Shown: positions 56,110 to 64,000, numbered from the stretch's first letter. The stretch: 64,000 bases of DNA from Bosea sp. OAE506 (GCF_040546595.1 NZ_JBEPOB010000001.1:4279001-4343000); one strand, 5' to 3'. Notes: generated from the sequence alone by a model not told the origin. Made by a program: numbers and translations.

Positions 56110-57059
56110 CGATCCGGCTGGAGAAGGTCACCAAGCTGTTTCCCGGCGTTGCCAAGCCGGCGGTGGACGCGCTCGACCTGACGATCGAGACCGGACAGGT
56201 CTGCGTGCTGATCGGCCCCTCGGGCTGCGGCAAGACCACGACGATGCGGATGGTCAACCGTCTGATCGAGCCGAGTTCGGGGCAGATTTTCGTCGGCGAC
56301 CGCGACGTCACCAAGGCCGATCCGGTCGAGCTGCGCCGTCATATCGGCTACGTTATCCAGCAGATCGGCCTGTTCCCGCATATGACGATTGCGCAGAACG
56401 TCGCGACCGTGCCGAAGCTTCTGGGCTGGGAGGCGCCCCGCATCAAGGCGCGCGTCGCGGAGATGCTAGACCTCGTCGGGCTCGATCCGTCCCAGTTCCT
56501 ATCGCGCTATCCGCGCCATCTCTCGGGCGGGCAGCGCCAGCGCGTCGGGGTGGCGCGCGCGCTCGCCGCCGATCCGCCGGTGATGCTGATGGACGAGCCT
56601 TTCGGCGCCGTCGACCCGATCGTACGCGGGCGGCTGCAGGAGGAGTTCCTGGCGATCCTGAAGCGGCTGAAGAAGACGGTGATCCTCGTCACCCACGACA
56701 TCGACGAGGCGATCCGCATGGGCGATGTCGTCGCGATCCTGAAAGATGGGCGGCTGGTGCAATACGACACGCCCGACCGGCTGCTGGCCGCGCCGGCGAA
56801 CGATTTCGTCGCGGATTTCGTCGGCGCCGACCGGGCCCTGCGCCGGCTCTCGCTGGTGCGCGCGACGGAAGCCGTCGAGCCCGGCGAGGCTGCGGGCGGC
56901 TTCGCGCTGCCGGGCACGCTCTCGCTGCGGGAGGTGCTGTCGGCGCTGCTGGCCGAAGGCCGCGACGCCGCGACGATCCGCAGCGAGGACGGCGCGGCGC
57001 TGGGACAGATCACGCTGGCGGGCATTCGCGCGCGGAGTGCGGGGACGGTACTGTTCTGA
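56106..57059 (+). CDS. OsmU/ProU-type ABC ATPase
   Basis: A 317-residue ATPase: Walker A GPSGCGKTT (about 36-44), Q-loop GYVIQQIGLFPHMT, signature LSGGQRQRVGVARAL, Walker B VMLMDEPFGAVDPI and switch histidine VTHDIDEA. The C-terminal extension (about 240-317) takes the place of the tandem CBS osmosensor of OpuA-type ATPases and is too short for it, suggesting control by substrate rather than by ionic strength. A palindromic repeat follows the operon. Confidence 0.94.
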   Translation: MTIRLEKVTKLFPGVAKPAVDALDLTIETGQVCVLIGPSGCGKTTTMRMVNRLIEPSSGQIFVGDRDVTKADPVELRRHIGYVIQQIGLFPHMTIAQNVATVPKLLGWEAPRIKARVAEMLDLVGLDPSQFLSRYPRHLSGGQRQRVGVARALAADPPVMLMDEPFGAVDPIVRGRLQEEFLAILKRLKKTVILVTHDIDEAIRMGDVVAILKDGRLVQYDTPDRLLAAPANDFVADFVGADRALRRLSLVRATEAVEPGEAAGGFALPGTLSLREVLSALLAEGRDAATIRSEDGAALGQITLAGIRARSAGTVLF

Positions 57060-57072
57060 ATTCAACCCTCGC

Positions 57073-57179
57073 CGTCATCCCGGCCGAAGCGAAGCGGAGC
57101 GCCGGGATCCATCGAAGGGGGCTGCGCTCTCCGATGGATCCCGGATCTGCGCCGCTATGCGGCTTGTCCGGGATGACGG
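57073..57179. repeat. Intergenic palindromic repeat, family B
   Basis: Starts CGTCATCCCGGCCGAAGCGA and ends TTGTCCGGGATGACG; inner arms GGGATCCATCG and CGATGGATCCC pair perfectly around GAAGGGGGCTGCGCTCTC. It fills the gap between the convergent ABC operon and the PhnD-like gene. Confidence 0.85.
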
Positions 57180-57206
57180 AGAGGTTCCGAAGCCACCGTT
57201 TTCGCC

Positions 57207-58010
57207 TCAGCCCGGCTGGAGGTATCCCGCGCTATCCGCCGCATCCGCCTCTTCGACCAGCACGCGGTAGGCCTCCAGCTCGACGGCGGCGAAGCCTGAT
57301 AGTCGGAGCCGGGCGAGGATCGCGCGTCCCTCCTCGTCCCCATGAGCGGCCAGCAGCGCCGCCCGCAACCGCGCGATGACCGCCTCCCCGACACCGTTCG
57401 ACGCCACCAGCAGCGGCATTGGCCGCAGCGCCGTCGTTTCGACGATGCGCAAACGTGCGGCGGTGTGCGGCTCGGCCACCAGCAGCAGGTCGTAAAAGTA
57501 GGAATCGAGCGGGCCGATGTCGATTTCGTCGGCCAGCAGCGCGTCGATCACCCGCCGCGGCGTCAGCAAAGGCCCGATGCTCTTCGCATAGAGCGGACCC
57601 CTCGCCTGCCAGTGCGGCAGGAGGTGGGTCCGCAGCGCGTTGAAGCCCGATTGCGAGTGCGCGACCGTCCAGCCGAGGCGGCCGCCGAAGCTGTCCGAGA
57701 GCGTGGCGATGTCGCTCTCGGCCCGCACGACGAGATGGGTCGCATAGAGTGGGCGGCCATCACCCGAGGCTGGAACAGGTGCGGCGACGGGCTGCACGGG
57801 GAAGCCACCCCGCGCGAACGGGTAGCCGCAAATGAAGGCGAGCCCGAGATCGTCGCGCCGCCAGAGGTCTTCCAACGGGGCCGGCGCCGCATGCGGGATG
57901 ACCGCGAGCGGGACGCCGGCCATCTCCGCGATCCGGGCGAAGAGCGCCGTCCAGTTCGCCGCCGTCGCGGCATCGACGGCATACATGCGGGCGTTGGCAA
58001 TGAGCCTCAC
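57207..58010 (-). CDS. PhnD-like binding-protein-fold protein without signal peptide
   Basis: A 267-residue protein of the phosphate/phosphonate-binding (PhnD, PF12974-type) fold: ANARMYAVDA start, WRRDDLGLAFICGYPFA, LYATHLVVRAESDIATLSD, GRLGWTVAHSQSGFNALR and IGPLDSYFYDLLL. The start GTG overlaps the stop of the upstream ornithine-cyclodeaminase-family gene (GTGA) and the protein begins directly with fold sequence, so no export signal is present and it probably acts in the cytoplasm. No ABC partner is encoded with it. Role unknown. Confidence 0.85.
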   Translation of the reverse strand: MRLIANARMYAVDAATAANWTALFARIAEMAGVPLAVIPHAAPAPLEDLWRRDDLGLAFICGYPFARGGFPVQPVAAPVPASGDGRPLYATHLVVRAESDIATLSDSFGGRLGWTVAHSQSGFNALRTHLLPHWQARGPLYAKSIGPLLTPRRVIDALLADEIDIGPLDSYFYDLLLVAEPHTAARLRIVETTALRPMPLLVASNGVGEAVIARLRAALLAAHGDEEGRAILARLRLSGFAAVELEAYRVLVEEADAADSAGYLQPG

Positions 58011-59017
58011 GCGTAGCGCAGCCTCTGGCCGAGGCCCATGGTCTTGGCTTTCTCCAGCATGAAATGGCCGAGCGCGATGTCCGAGAGCGAAAGGCCACGA
58101 TGCCAGAACAGGATGGTCTCGTCGTCGCGCTCGCGGCCGGGTTTGAGGCCGGCGACGATCTGGCCCATCTCGGCATGGAGCGTTTGTTCCGAGAGCTTGC
58201 CGGCCTCGACATGGGCGCGCAGGCTGCCGAAGGGGCCGCCCTTGCACTGGCCCCAATCGTCGACGACGAGCTTGCTCATGATGTCGGTGAGCGACAATTC
58301 GACCGCGCTCATCGTGCCATAAGGCACGACGAAGGCGCCCGGCTTGATCCAGTCGGTCTTCAGCATCGGCTCCGGCGCGTTCAGCCGGGAAGCCTCGACC
58401 ACGATGTCGGCGCCCTCGACGCAGCTCTGCCAATCCTCCGTCACGACCACGCGCTTGCCGAGATCGGCCGAGAGGCGAGCCCCGAAGGCGTCGCGGCTCT
58501 CGGGCCGGCGGGAATGGACCCGAATCTCGTCGAAATCGAATAGGGAATCGAGCAGTCGGACGTTCCAGTAGGCCGTTCCGCGCGCGCCGATATGGCCCAG
58601 CACCTTCGAGCCCTTGCGGGCGAGATGTTTGGCGCCGATCGCGGTGATCGCGCCTGTGCGCATGTCGGTGAGATGGCTGCCGTCGACGATCGCGGTGGGG
58701 ACACCGGTCATCTGGTCCATCAGCAGGAGCAGGCCCATCTCTGAGGGCAGGCCCTGCTTGTAGTTGTCGACGAAGTCGCCGATCACCTTGACCCCGGCGC
58801 GGGCGATCGGCGCGCGGAAGGCGCCGCGCAGCACGTTGAAATGGCCGTTGGCGCCAGCCTTCGGCATCAGATGGACGCGCGGCTCGATCTCGGTCTGGCC
58901 GCGGCCCTGGGCGGCAAGACCTGCCTCGACCGCGGCAATGATTTCCGCATCGGTGAGCTTCAGCGCCTCGACGTCGAGCGCGTTGAGGAAGTCGATATAG
59001 AGCGGCGGATGGGACAC
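58007..59017 (-). CDS. Ornithine cyclodeaminase / mu-crystallin family protein
   Basis: A 336-residue NAD(P)-dependent enzyme family: cyclodeaminases, alanine dehydrogenases and ketimine reductases. Visible are EPRVHLMPKAGANGHFNVLRG, the catalytic region GVKVIGDFVDNYKQGLP, SHLTDMRTGAITAIGAKHLA and the Rossmann loop VLGHIGARGTAYWNVRLL. The GTG start has GAGG seven bases before it. It overlaps the PhnD-like gene in GTGA, so the two are a translationally coupled pair, convergent with the ABC/lyase operon. Substrate undetermined. Confidence 0.9.
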   Translation of the reverse strand: MSHPPLYIDFLNALDVEALKLTDAEIIAAVEAGLAAQGRGQTEIEPRVHLMPKAGANGHFNVLRGAFRAPIARAGVKVIGDFVDNYKQGLPSEMGLLLLMDQMTGVPTAIVDGSHLTDMRTGAITAIGAKHLARKGSKVLGHIGARGTAYWNVRLLDSLFDFDEIRVHSRRPESRDAFGARLSADLGKRVVVTEDWQSCVEGADIVVEASRLNAPEPMLKTDWIKPGAFVVPYGTMSAVELSLTDIMSKLVVDDWGQCKGGPFGSLRAHVEAGKLSEQTLHAEMGQIVAGLKPGRERDDETILFWHRGLSLSDIALGHFMLEKAKTMGLGQRLRYA

Positions 59018-59190
59018 GCGGCAACCTCGGCACGGGGTTCGGGAGCGGGCGAAGCCCGACAATACACGGCTGTGCGCCTCCGCCCCGGCCTTTCGCGACA
59101 GCGCCGCATGCGCTGCGCTATCAGGGTGCGCGGAACTGGCAAGGAACTTGCTGCGACCGGTCGGGGGAAGTCACTCGGTAGGGACATCCA

Positions 59191-59442
59191 ATGGACGCCT
59201 TCACCATGATCATCCTCGCCTGCATCGCGGGCGAGCCGAAATGCACGTCTGCCCGCGTTGCGGAGACGCAATTCACCAGCATCGAGGCCTGCGAGGCGCG
59301 TATCGACGCCGTCGCTACGGAGATGACGCGCAAGCTCGGCCAGCGGCCGGAACTCAAGGGCCGGGCGGTGACCTATGATGTGAGCTGCATGGACCGCAAG
59401 CAGCTGCTGCAGAGCTTCGGGATCGCCGATCTCGACATCTGA
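59191..59442 (+). CDS. Small hypothetical protein with possible signal peptide
   Basis: An 83-residue protein (MDAFTMIILACIAGEPKC start) with four cysteines, CIAGEPKCTSARV, IEACEARID and VSCMDRKQLL, spaced like two disulfides. The short hydrophobic start could be an export signal. Family not recognised; a similar small protein type is common in Hyphomicrobiales in my memory. It is followed by a weak hairpin (TGCAGGG...CCCTGCA) in a 187-base gap. Confidence 0.7.
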   Translation: MDAFTMIILACIAGEPKCTSARVAETQFTSIEACEARIDAVATEMTRKLGQRPELKGRAVTYDVSCMDRKQLLQSFGIADLDI

Positions 59443-59629
59443 GCCGGCGTCCGGCACGCCATGTTGCAGGGGCGCAACGAGGCCCTGCAAAGCCCTGTGG
59501 ATCGCACCGATGTGATGCAGGTCGGATTGCGCCTGTGACCGGACTCTGACAGGAAATTGAGGAGATGTTGACGTTTTCGCGTCAGCTTTTTGCCGTCCGC
59601 TCCCCTTCTTGCCGCCGCCCGAGGTCCCG

Positions 59630-60208
59630 ATGAACCGCTTCTTCCGTATGGCCACGCTCAGTGGTCTTGGCCTGCTCGCCCTCGCGACCACTGCCCGCGC
59701 CGAGATCGACCCGCTGACGCGCCAGCCGCTGTTCGTCTTCGAGGATCCGGCCAAGGCTCAGGCCACTGCGATCCCACGCGAGATCGTCTCCTATGACGGC
59801 AAGCAGCGCCCCGGCACCATCGTGATCAACACCTCCGAGCGGCGCCTCTATCTGGTCATGCCCGATGGCAAGGCGATGCGCTACGGCGTCGGCGTCGGCC
59901 GCCCCGGCTTCGACTGGGCCGGCGCCCAGACCATCACCCGCAAGCAGGAATGGCCGACCTGGACGCCCCCGGCCCAGATGCTGAAGCGCCGCCCCGACCT
60001 GCCGCGCTTCATGCCCGGCGGCCCGGAGAACCCGATGGGCGCCCGCGCGCTCTATCTCGGCTCGACCCTCTACCGCATCCACGGTTCGAACGAGCCGGAG
60101 ACGATCGGCCAGGCCGTCTCCTCCGGCTGCATCCGCATGCTCAACGAGGACGTGATCGACCTCTACGAGCGCGTTAAGGTCGGCACCCGCGTCGTCGTCG
60201 CGCGCTGA
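59630..60208 (+). CDS. L,D-transpeptidase (YkuD family)
   Basis: A 192-residue periplasmic enzyme that makes 3-3 peptidoglycan cross-links or attaches outer-membrane proteins. A signal peptide (about 1-24) precedes PGTIVINTSERRLYLVMPDG, and the catalytic motif HGSN...SSGCIRM with the nucleophile cysteine near the end. GAGG precedes the ATG. The catalytic domain lacks LysM or other wall-binding modules. A terminator follows. Confidence 0.95.
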   Translation: MNRFFRMATLSGLGLLALATTARAEIDPLTRQPLFVFEDPAKAQATAIPREIVSYDGKQRPGTIVINTSERRLYLVMPDGKAMRYGVGVGRPGFDWAGAQTITRKQEWPTWTPPAQMLKRRPDLPRFMPGGPENPMGARALYLGSTLYRIHGSNEPETIGQAVSSGCIRMLNEDVIDLYERVKVGTRVVVAR

Positions 60209-60230
60209 GCCGAGGCGTCTGTTCCTTTCG

Positions 60231-60260
60231 AAAGGGCCGTCCTCCGGGGCGGCCCTTTTT
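60231..60260 (+). terminator. Rho-independent terminator after the L,D-transpeptidase
   Basis: Stem AAAGGGCCG / CGGCCCTTT (9 base pairs, extended by CC/GG) with a short loop, followed by a T-run (TTTTT). Confidence 0.9.
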
Positions 60261-60325
60261 CTGTGGCGCCGCCAGCTGGCATCCTGCTTGCGAGTGGCTG
60301 GGCCCGGCCTTTTTCAGGATCGATC

Positions 60326-61498
60326 ATGGACGATACCGTCAACGCTTTCGTACCCGGCACGCTGATGCCGCTCTCGGGCAAGGCCGGGTGGGCACTCGAC
60401 GGGCTGAGCTTCGCGGTCAAGGACCTGTTCGACGTCGCGGGCCTGCCGACCGGCGGCGGCAATCATGACTGGGCGATGGTCAATCCGGTCCCCCAGCGCC
60501 ATGCCTGGGCCGTCCAGACCCTGCTCGACGCCGGCGCCAGCTTCATCGGCAAGACGATCACCGACGAGGTGTCGCTCGGCATTCTCGGCGAGAACGCCTT
60601 CGACGGCACGCCGATCAACACCGCGGCGCCCGAGCGCGTGCCGGGCGGCTCCTCCTCGGGTTCGGCCGCGGCGGTAGCAGCGGGCCTGTGCGACACCGCG
60701 CTCGGCACCGACACGGGCGGTTCCGTTCGCGTGCCGGCGAGCTTCTGCGGGCTCTACGGCATCCGCCCGACGCATGGCCGCCTGGACACGACCGGCATGC
60801 TGCCGCAGGCGCCGAGCTCGGACACGACCGGCTGGTTCGCGCGCGATGCCGAGACCTTCGCCCGCGTCTCCACCGCGCTGCTGGGCGAGGCTCCGGGAGC
60901 GCTGCCGACGCGGCTGCTGATCGCGACGGACGCCTTCGCCTTCGCCGACCCCGAGGTGGCGGAGGCGCTGCAGCCCATGGTCGCGCGCCTGAGCCGGATC
61001 GTCGGCGAGGTCCGCGAGGAGATCATGGCGCCGCAGGGCCTGTCCGTCTGGGCGCGGGCGCAGCGCACGCTGCAGCCGGTCGAGGCCTGGAACACCTTCC
61101 GCGGCTGGGTCGAGACCGCCAATCCGCGCATGGCCTTCAGCGTCGTGGCGGGCCTGCTCAACGGCGCTAGAATGCCCGAAGGCGAGCGGCAATGGGCCGA
61201 GATGATGCGGCTTGAGGCCCGCGCGCGGCTGCGCCATCTGCTGCCGCCGGGCACGATCCTGTGCCTGCCGACGACCGCCTTCCCGGCACCGCTGCGCGGG
61301 CTGTCGCAGCCGGCGCTGCAGCCGCTCAAGGACCGGATCAGCTGCCTCTGCTCGCAGGGTGGGCTCACCGGCTCGCCGCAGGTCAGCCTGCCCGGCGCAA
61401 CCGTGAACGGCGCCCCTGTCGGCCTCTCCATCATCGGCGGGCGCGGCACGGACGCCTCGCTGATCGCCGTCGCCCGCGCCATGGGAGCTGCCGCATGA
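60326..61498 (+). CDS. Amidase signature family hydrolase
   Basis: A 390-residue amidase. The Ser-cisSer-Lys triad is intact: Lys in LSFAVKDLFDVAG, cis-Ser in VPGGSSSGSAAAVAAG and the nucleophile in GTDTGGSVRVPASFCGLYG. The length and the absence of an N-terminal helical extension place it with the shorter AtzE/allophanate-hydrolase-like amidases rather than GatA. Its stop overlaps the start of an AtzH-like gene, so the two are translationally coupled and probably act on the same ureido or amide compound. Confidence 0.9.
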   Translation: MDDTVNAFVPGTLMPLSGKAGWALDGLSFAVKDLFDVAGLPTGGGNHDWAMVNPVPQRHAWAVQTLLDAGASFIGKTITDEVSLGILGENAFDGTPINTAAPERVPGGSSSGSAAAVAAGLCDTALGTDTGGSVRVPASFCGLYGIRPTHGRLDTTGMLPQAPSSDTTGWFARDAETFARVSTALLGEAPGALPTRLLIATDAFAFADPEVAEALQPMVARLSRIVGEVREEIMAPQGLSVWARAQRTLQPVEAWNTFRGWVETANPRMAFSVVAGLLNGARMPEGERQWAEMMRLEARARLRHLLPPGTILCLPTTAFPAPLRGLSQPALQPLKDRISCLCSQGGLTGSPQVSLPGATVNGAPVGLSIIGGRGTDASLIAVARAMGAAA

Positions 61499-61899
61499 CC
61501 GATCTCACCCCGAACCGTCCCGAAATCGTCGCCGAGGTCTCGGCGCTGTTCGAGGCCTATGAGCAGGCGCTGATCGACAAGAATGTCGACGTGCTCGACG
61601 CGACCTTCTGGAACAGCCCGCACACGATCCGCTACGCGCTGCACGAGAACGGCTACGGCTTCGACGAGATCCATGCCCACCGCGTCGCCCGCCCGCCCGG
61701 GCCGGGCATCAAGGAAAAGCGGATCCGGCTGGAGATCCTGACGCTGGGCCGCGACATCGCCACCGTGAACCTCGAGTTCAAGGTGCGCGGGCGCGACCTC
61801 GTCGGCCGGCAGAGCCAGAGCTGGGTGCGCTTCCCGGAGCTGGGCTGGAAGGTGATCTCCGCCCATGTCTCGACGATGGATGGGCTGAAGCTCTACTGA
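61495..61899 (+). CDS. AtzH/HpxZ-like (DUF3225) protein
   Basis: A 134-residue NTF2-fold protein: VSALFEAYEQALIDKNVDVLDATFW, YALHENGYGFDEIHAHRVAR, TVNLEFKVRGRDLVGRQSQS and GWKVISAHVS. Members act in s-triazine (AtzH) and oxalurate/purine (HpxY, HpxZ) catabolism, next to amidases, as here. Its ATG lies in the amidase stop (ATGA). Convergent with the DUF971 gene. Confidence 0.9.
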   Translation: MTDLTPNRPEIVAEVSALFEAYEQALIDKNVDVLDATFWNSPHTIRYALHENGYGFDEIHAHRVARPPGPGIKEKRIRLEILTLGRDIATVNLEFKVRGRDLVGRQSQSWVRFPELGWKVISAHVSTMDGLKLY

Positions 61900-61920
61900 G
61901 CCGCAGGCCCGAGGGAGGCC

Positions 61921-62290
61921 TCAGCGGCGGCGCTGCGGCTCCCGCGACAGGCCCTGCGCCTCCAGCGCGTCGAGATAGGCCTGGAACTTCGCATCCGCCG
62001 GTTTCACCGAGCTCGCGAAGATAGTCCCAGCCGAAGATGCCGGTGTCGTGCATGTCGTCGAAGGTTAGCTTCACGGCATAGTGACCGACCGGCTCGACCT
62101 TGAGGATCTCGACCTCGCGCTTGCCGGGGATGGTCTTCTTCTGCGTCGGGCCATGGCCCTGGACCTCGGCCGAGGGGCTTTCGACCCGCAGCAGCTCCGC
62201 GGCCAGCGCGTGGCTCGCGCCATCGTCGAAGCTGACGTGGAGGGTGCGGCGGTCCTTCGAGAGACGGATCTCGGTCGGCCAGGACGACAT
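61921..62290 (-). pseudogene. DUF971 gene with a frameshift near its 3' end
   Basis: From the ATG at 62290 (GGAG upstream) the first 90 or so codons give a good DUF971 domain: [42 protein letters not shown] and DDMHDTGIFGWDYLREL. The frame then runs into unlike proline/arginine sequence past 61921, while the neighbouring frame gives VKPADAKFQAYLDALEAQGL and a stop at 61921-61923, a normal family C-terminus. One base too many (or two too few) at about 62010-62020 explains it. It is either a real lesion or a sequencing error. Confidence 0.75.
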
Positions 62291-62291
62291 G

Positions 62292-63491
62292 ATGGACACT
62301 CCGCTGGCGGTCCGCGACGATCGCTCCCGCTTGACCTCGGCGGCTGCAATGCCAATGTCTCCGGCTCAACGCAATGCCGGGATGGGTTTAAGCCTGCCGC
62401 AAACCCGGCCACCGAACGGACAGTTGCCGATCGTGCTTCTCGACAGCCCTCTGCCAGATGCCGCCGCACGGCCGGGTATCGCGCCCCTGGCGCGGCCCGT
62501 GTTGACCGACCCGTTCGGCCGCGACATCTCCTATCTGCGCATCTCGGTGACGGATCGCTGCGATTTCCGCTGCGTCTACTGCATGTCCGAGGACATGACC
62601 TTCCTGCCGAAGCGCGACCTGCTGACGCTCGAGGAAATCGACCGCCTCGCCACGGCCTTCATCGCGCGGGGAACGCGCAAGCTGCGCCTGACCGGCGGCG
62701 AGCCGCTGGTGCGGCGCGACGTGATGAGCCTGTTCCGCTCGCTCTCGCGCCACCTGACCTCGGGCGCGCTCGAGGAGCTGACGCTGACCACGAACGGCTC
62801 CCTGCTCGACCGCTACGCGCAGGAAATGGCCGATTACGGCGTGCGGCGGATCAACGTCTCGCTCGACACGCTCGACCCCGACAAGTTCCGCCAGATCACG
62901 CGCTGGGGCGATCTCGACAAGGTGCTGGGCGGTATCGAGGCAGCCCGCAAGGCGGGAATGCGGGTCAAGATCAACGCGGTTGCGTTGAAGGGCGTCAACG
63001 AGGACGAGATCGAGAGCCTGATGGTCTGGGCTCACGGCCTCGGCATGGATCTGACGCTGATCGAGGTGATGCCGCTCGGCGAGATCGAGCCCGGGCGCAT
63101 CGACCAGTTCCTGCCGCTCTCGGTTGTGCGGGCCCGGCTGATGGACAAGTACAACCTCGTCGAGGACCCCTACCGCACCGGCGGGCCGGCCCGCTATGTC
63201 CGCGTTCAGGAGACCGGCGGGCTCGTCGGCTTCATCACGCCAATGACGCACAACTTCTGCGAGAGCTGCAACCGCGTGCGGCTGACCTGCACGGGCACGC
63301 TCTATATGTGCCTCGGCCAGGAGGATGCCGCCGATCTGCGCGCGCCGCTGCGCGCCTCCGCAGACGACGCGCTTCTGCACAGGGCGATGGAGGAGGCGAT
63401 CGCGCGCAAGCCGAAGGGCCATGACTTCGTCATCGACCGTCGCCGCGCGAAGCCGGCCGTCGGGCGCCATATGAGCGTCACCGGCGGTTGA
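62292..63491 (+). CDS. moaA: GTP 3',8-cyclase
   Basis: Radical SAM enzyme starting molybdenum cofactor synthesis. The SAM cluster is CDFRCVYC, preceded by [29 protein letters not shown] is the glycine-rich SAM loop; the second cluster is in [18 protein letters not shown] and the C-terminus ends in the Gly-Gly needed for activity. The ATG at 62292 has AGGA before it but gives an N-terminal extension of about 75 residues; ATGs at 62349 or 62382 are alternatives. Its start is divergent from and abutting that of the DUF971 gene. Confidence 0.94.
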   Translation: MDTPLAVRDDRSRLTSAAAMPMSPAQRNAGMGLSLPQTRPPNGQLPIVLLDSPLPDAAARPGIAPLARPVLTDPFGRDISYLRISVTDRCDFRCVYCMSEDMTFLPKRDLLTLEEIDRLATAFIARGTRKLRLTGGEPLVRRDVMSLFRSLSRHLTSGALEELTLTTNGSLLDRYAQEMADYGVRRINVSLDTLDPDKFRQITRWGDLDKVLGGIEAARKAGMRVKINAVALKGVNEDEIESLMVWAHGLGMDLTLIEVMPLGEIEPGRIDQFLPLSVVRARLMDKYNLVEDPYRTGGPARYVRVQETGGLVGFITPMTHNFCESCNRVRLTCTGTLYMCLGQEDAADLRAPLRASADDALLHRAMEEAIARKPKGHDFVIDRRRAKPAVGRHMSVTGG

Positions 63492-63609
63492 GGGCGATTT
63501 TCCGGCCTGGAAACCAAGCGCGACGGGGCTTTTGCCTGACGTTGCGGCGCCTTGACGCGTCGCGGCAAAGCCCCGACCTTGGTTCCGTGGTGGAGGTTGC
63601 GAGCGTCCG

Positions 63610-64000
63610 ATGATCAGGAGCCTGTGGTCCCGGCTGCGTTCGGCCGGGCAATCCGTCTGGCATTTCGTGCTCGAGACGCAGATTGCGCGGCTCGCGATCA
63701 TCGCGCGACGGCTCTGGCCGGACCTCAAGCTCCCGTCGGCACTCGTCGCGCTGCTGGTTTGCGGGTGCCTCGCTCTGGCCCTCTCGACTGCCTGGACCGT
63801 CCATCTGACGCTGTTGCCGGCCTCCCCCACCGGGATCGGGGCCTGGCTCGCCGCCGCTATTGCCTTCTTGCTCGTTCTCGAACTCGCCGCCCTGGCGGCC
63901 ACGGCGGGCCTTGGCCTGACCCTGCAGCTCGCGCGCGATCTCGGCCGCCACCGGATCGCGGCCCTTCTGGCGCTGGCGACATTTCTGGCCGTCGCCGTCA
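63610..64000 (+). CDS. Hypothetical membrane protein, truncated by window edge
   Basis: An open frame runs from the ATG to the right edge without a stop (130 codons): MIRSLWSRLRSAGQSVWHFV, then three hydrophobic helices (LPSALVALLVCGCLALALST, AWLAAAIAFLLVLELAALAA, IAALLALATFLAVAV). The basic N-terminus is probably cytoplasmic. No family recognised; its 3' part lies outside the window. Confidence 0.6.
   Translation, partial: MIRSLWSRLRSAGQSVWHFVLETQIARLAIIARRLWPDLKLPSALVALLVCGCLALALSTAWTVHLTLLPASPTGIGAWLAAAIAFLLVLELAALAATAGLGLTLQLARDLGRHRIAALLALATFLAVAV

Noticed and set aside
57207..59033. A single 608-codon minus-strand frame covering the PhnD-like gene and more
   Set aside because: Its first half is an out-of-frame shadow of the ornithine-cyclodeaminase-family gene; the real protein starts at the GTG at 58010.
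59463..59490. TGCAGGG...CCCTGCA hairpin after the 83-residue gene
   Set aside because: No T-run follows and the stem is short; too weak to call a terminator.

Overview
The window looks like chromosomal DNA of a GC-rich alphaproteobacterium of the order Hyphomicrobiales. The psd/pssA pair beside an Atm1-type exporter, the class II DAHP synthase, a DUF2865 protein, a RegB/RegA pair, TctCBA-type transporters and CtrA-like TTAA-N7-TTA(g/t) sites all fit. Bosea or a close relative is my best guess, from overall protein flavour only. I see no phage, insertion sequence or CRISPR array. The mobile-looking DNA is limited to short intergenic palindromic repeats of several families.

Layout. 1-12 kb: a truncated globin-coupled chemoreceptor, maf, a phasin-like protein, the phospholipid genes pssA and psd, a cytochrome P450, an Atm1-type ABC exporter, then cysS and cimA joined by two tiny ORFs through ATGA overlaps. 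12-21 kb: small secreted proteins, CreA, a degenerate FAH-fold protein, an orphan TRAP binding protein with a MarR regulator, purC, a DUF2865 protein, an MFS symporter and gltX. 22-31 kb: a SulP transporter, a NAD+ synthetase-like protein that has lost its catalytic motifs, an outer-membrane barrel, class II DAHP synthase, an esterase-713-like hydrolase, glutathione reductase and an O-antigen-ligase-like protein. 32-44 kb: tctCBA, an SDR, an APC permease, DUF2059, rpiA, a succinate-semialdehyde dehydrogenase, gph, tRNA-Val(CAC), DUF1810 and an MFS transporter. 44-52 kb: a tight cyoABCD-surf1-regB-regA operon coding for a quinol oxidase and its probable redox-sensing two-component system. 52-59 kb: an OsmU/ProU-type ABC uptake operon that carries a histidine-ammonia-lyase-fold protein without the MIO-forming Ala-Ser-Gly, facing an ornithine-cyclodeaminase-family gene and a PhnD-like protein without signal peptide. 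59-64 kb: an L,D-transpeptidase, an amidase/AtzH-like pair, a frameshifted DUF971 gene, moaA and a truncated membrane protein.

The best candidate for an undescribed system is the operon at 52405-57059. Its binding protein, two permeases and ATPase resemble quaternary-amine importers, and the lyase-fold gene sits between binding protein and permeases with overlapping or near-overlapping junctions. The lyase keeps the HAL tyrosine, arginine and glutamate positions but lacks the MIO triad. An importer-coupled elimination acting on an aromatic betaine, for example an ergothioneine- or hercynine-like compound, would explain this. The NadE-like pseudoenzyme (23519-25144) and the FAH-like protein (13700-14524) are two further cases of a kept scaffold with lost active-site motifs.
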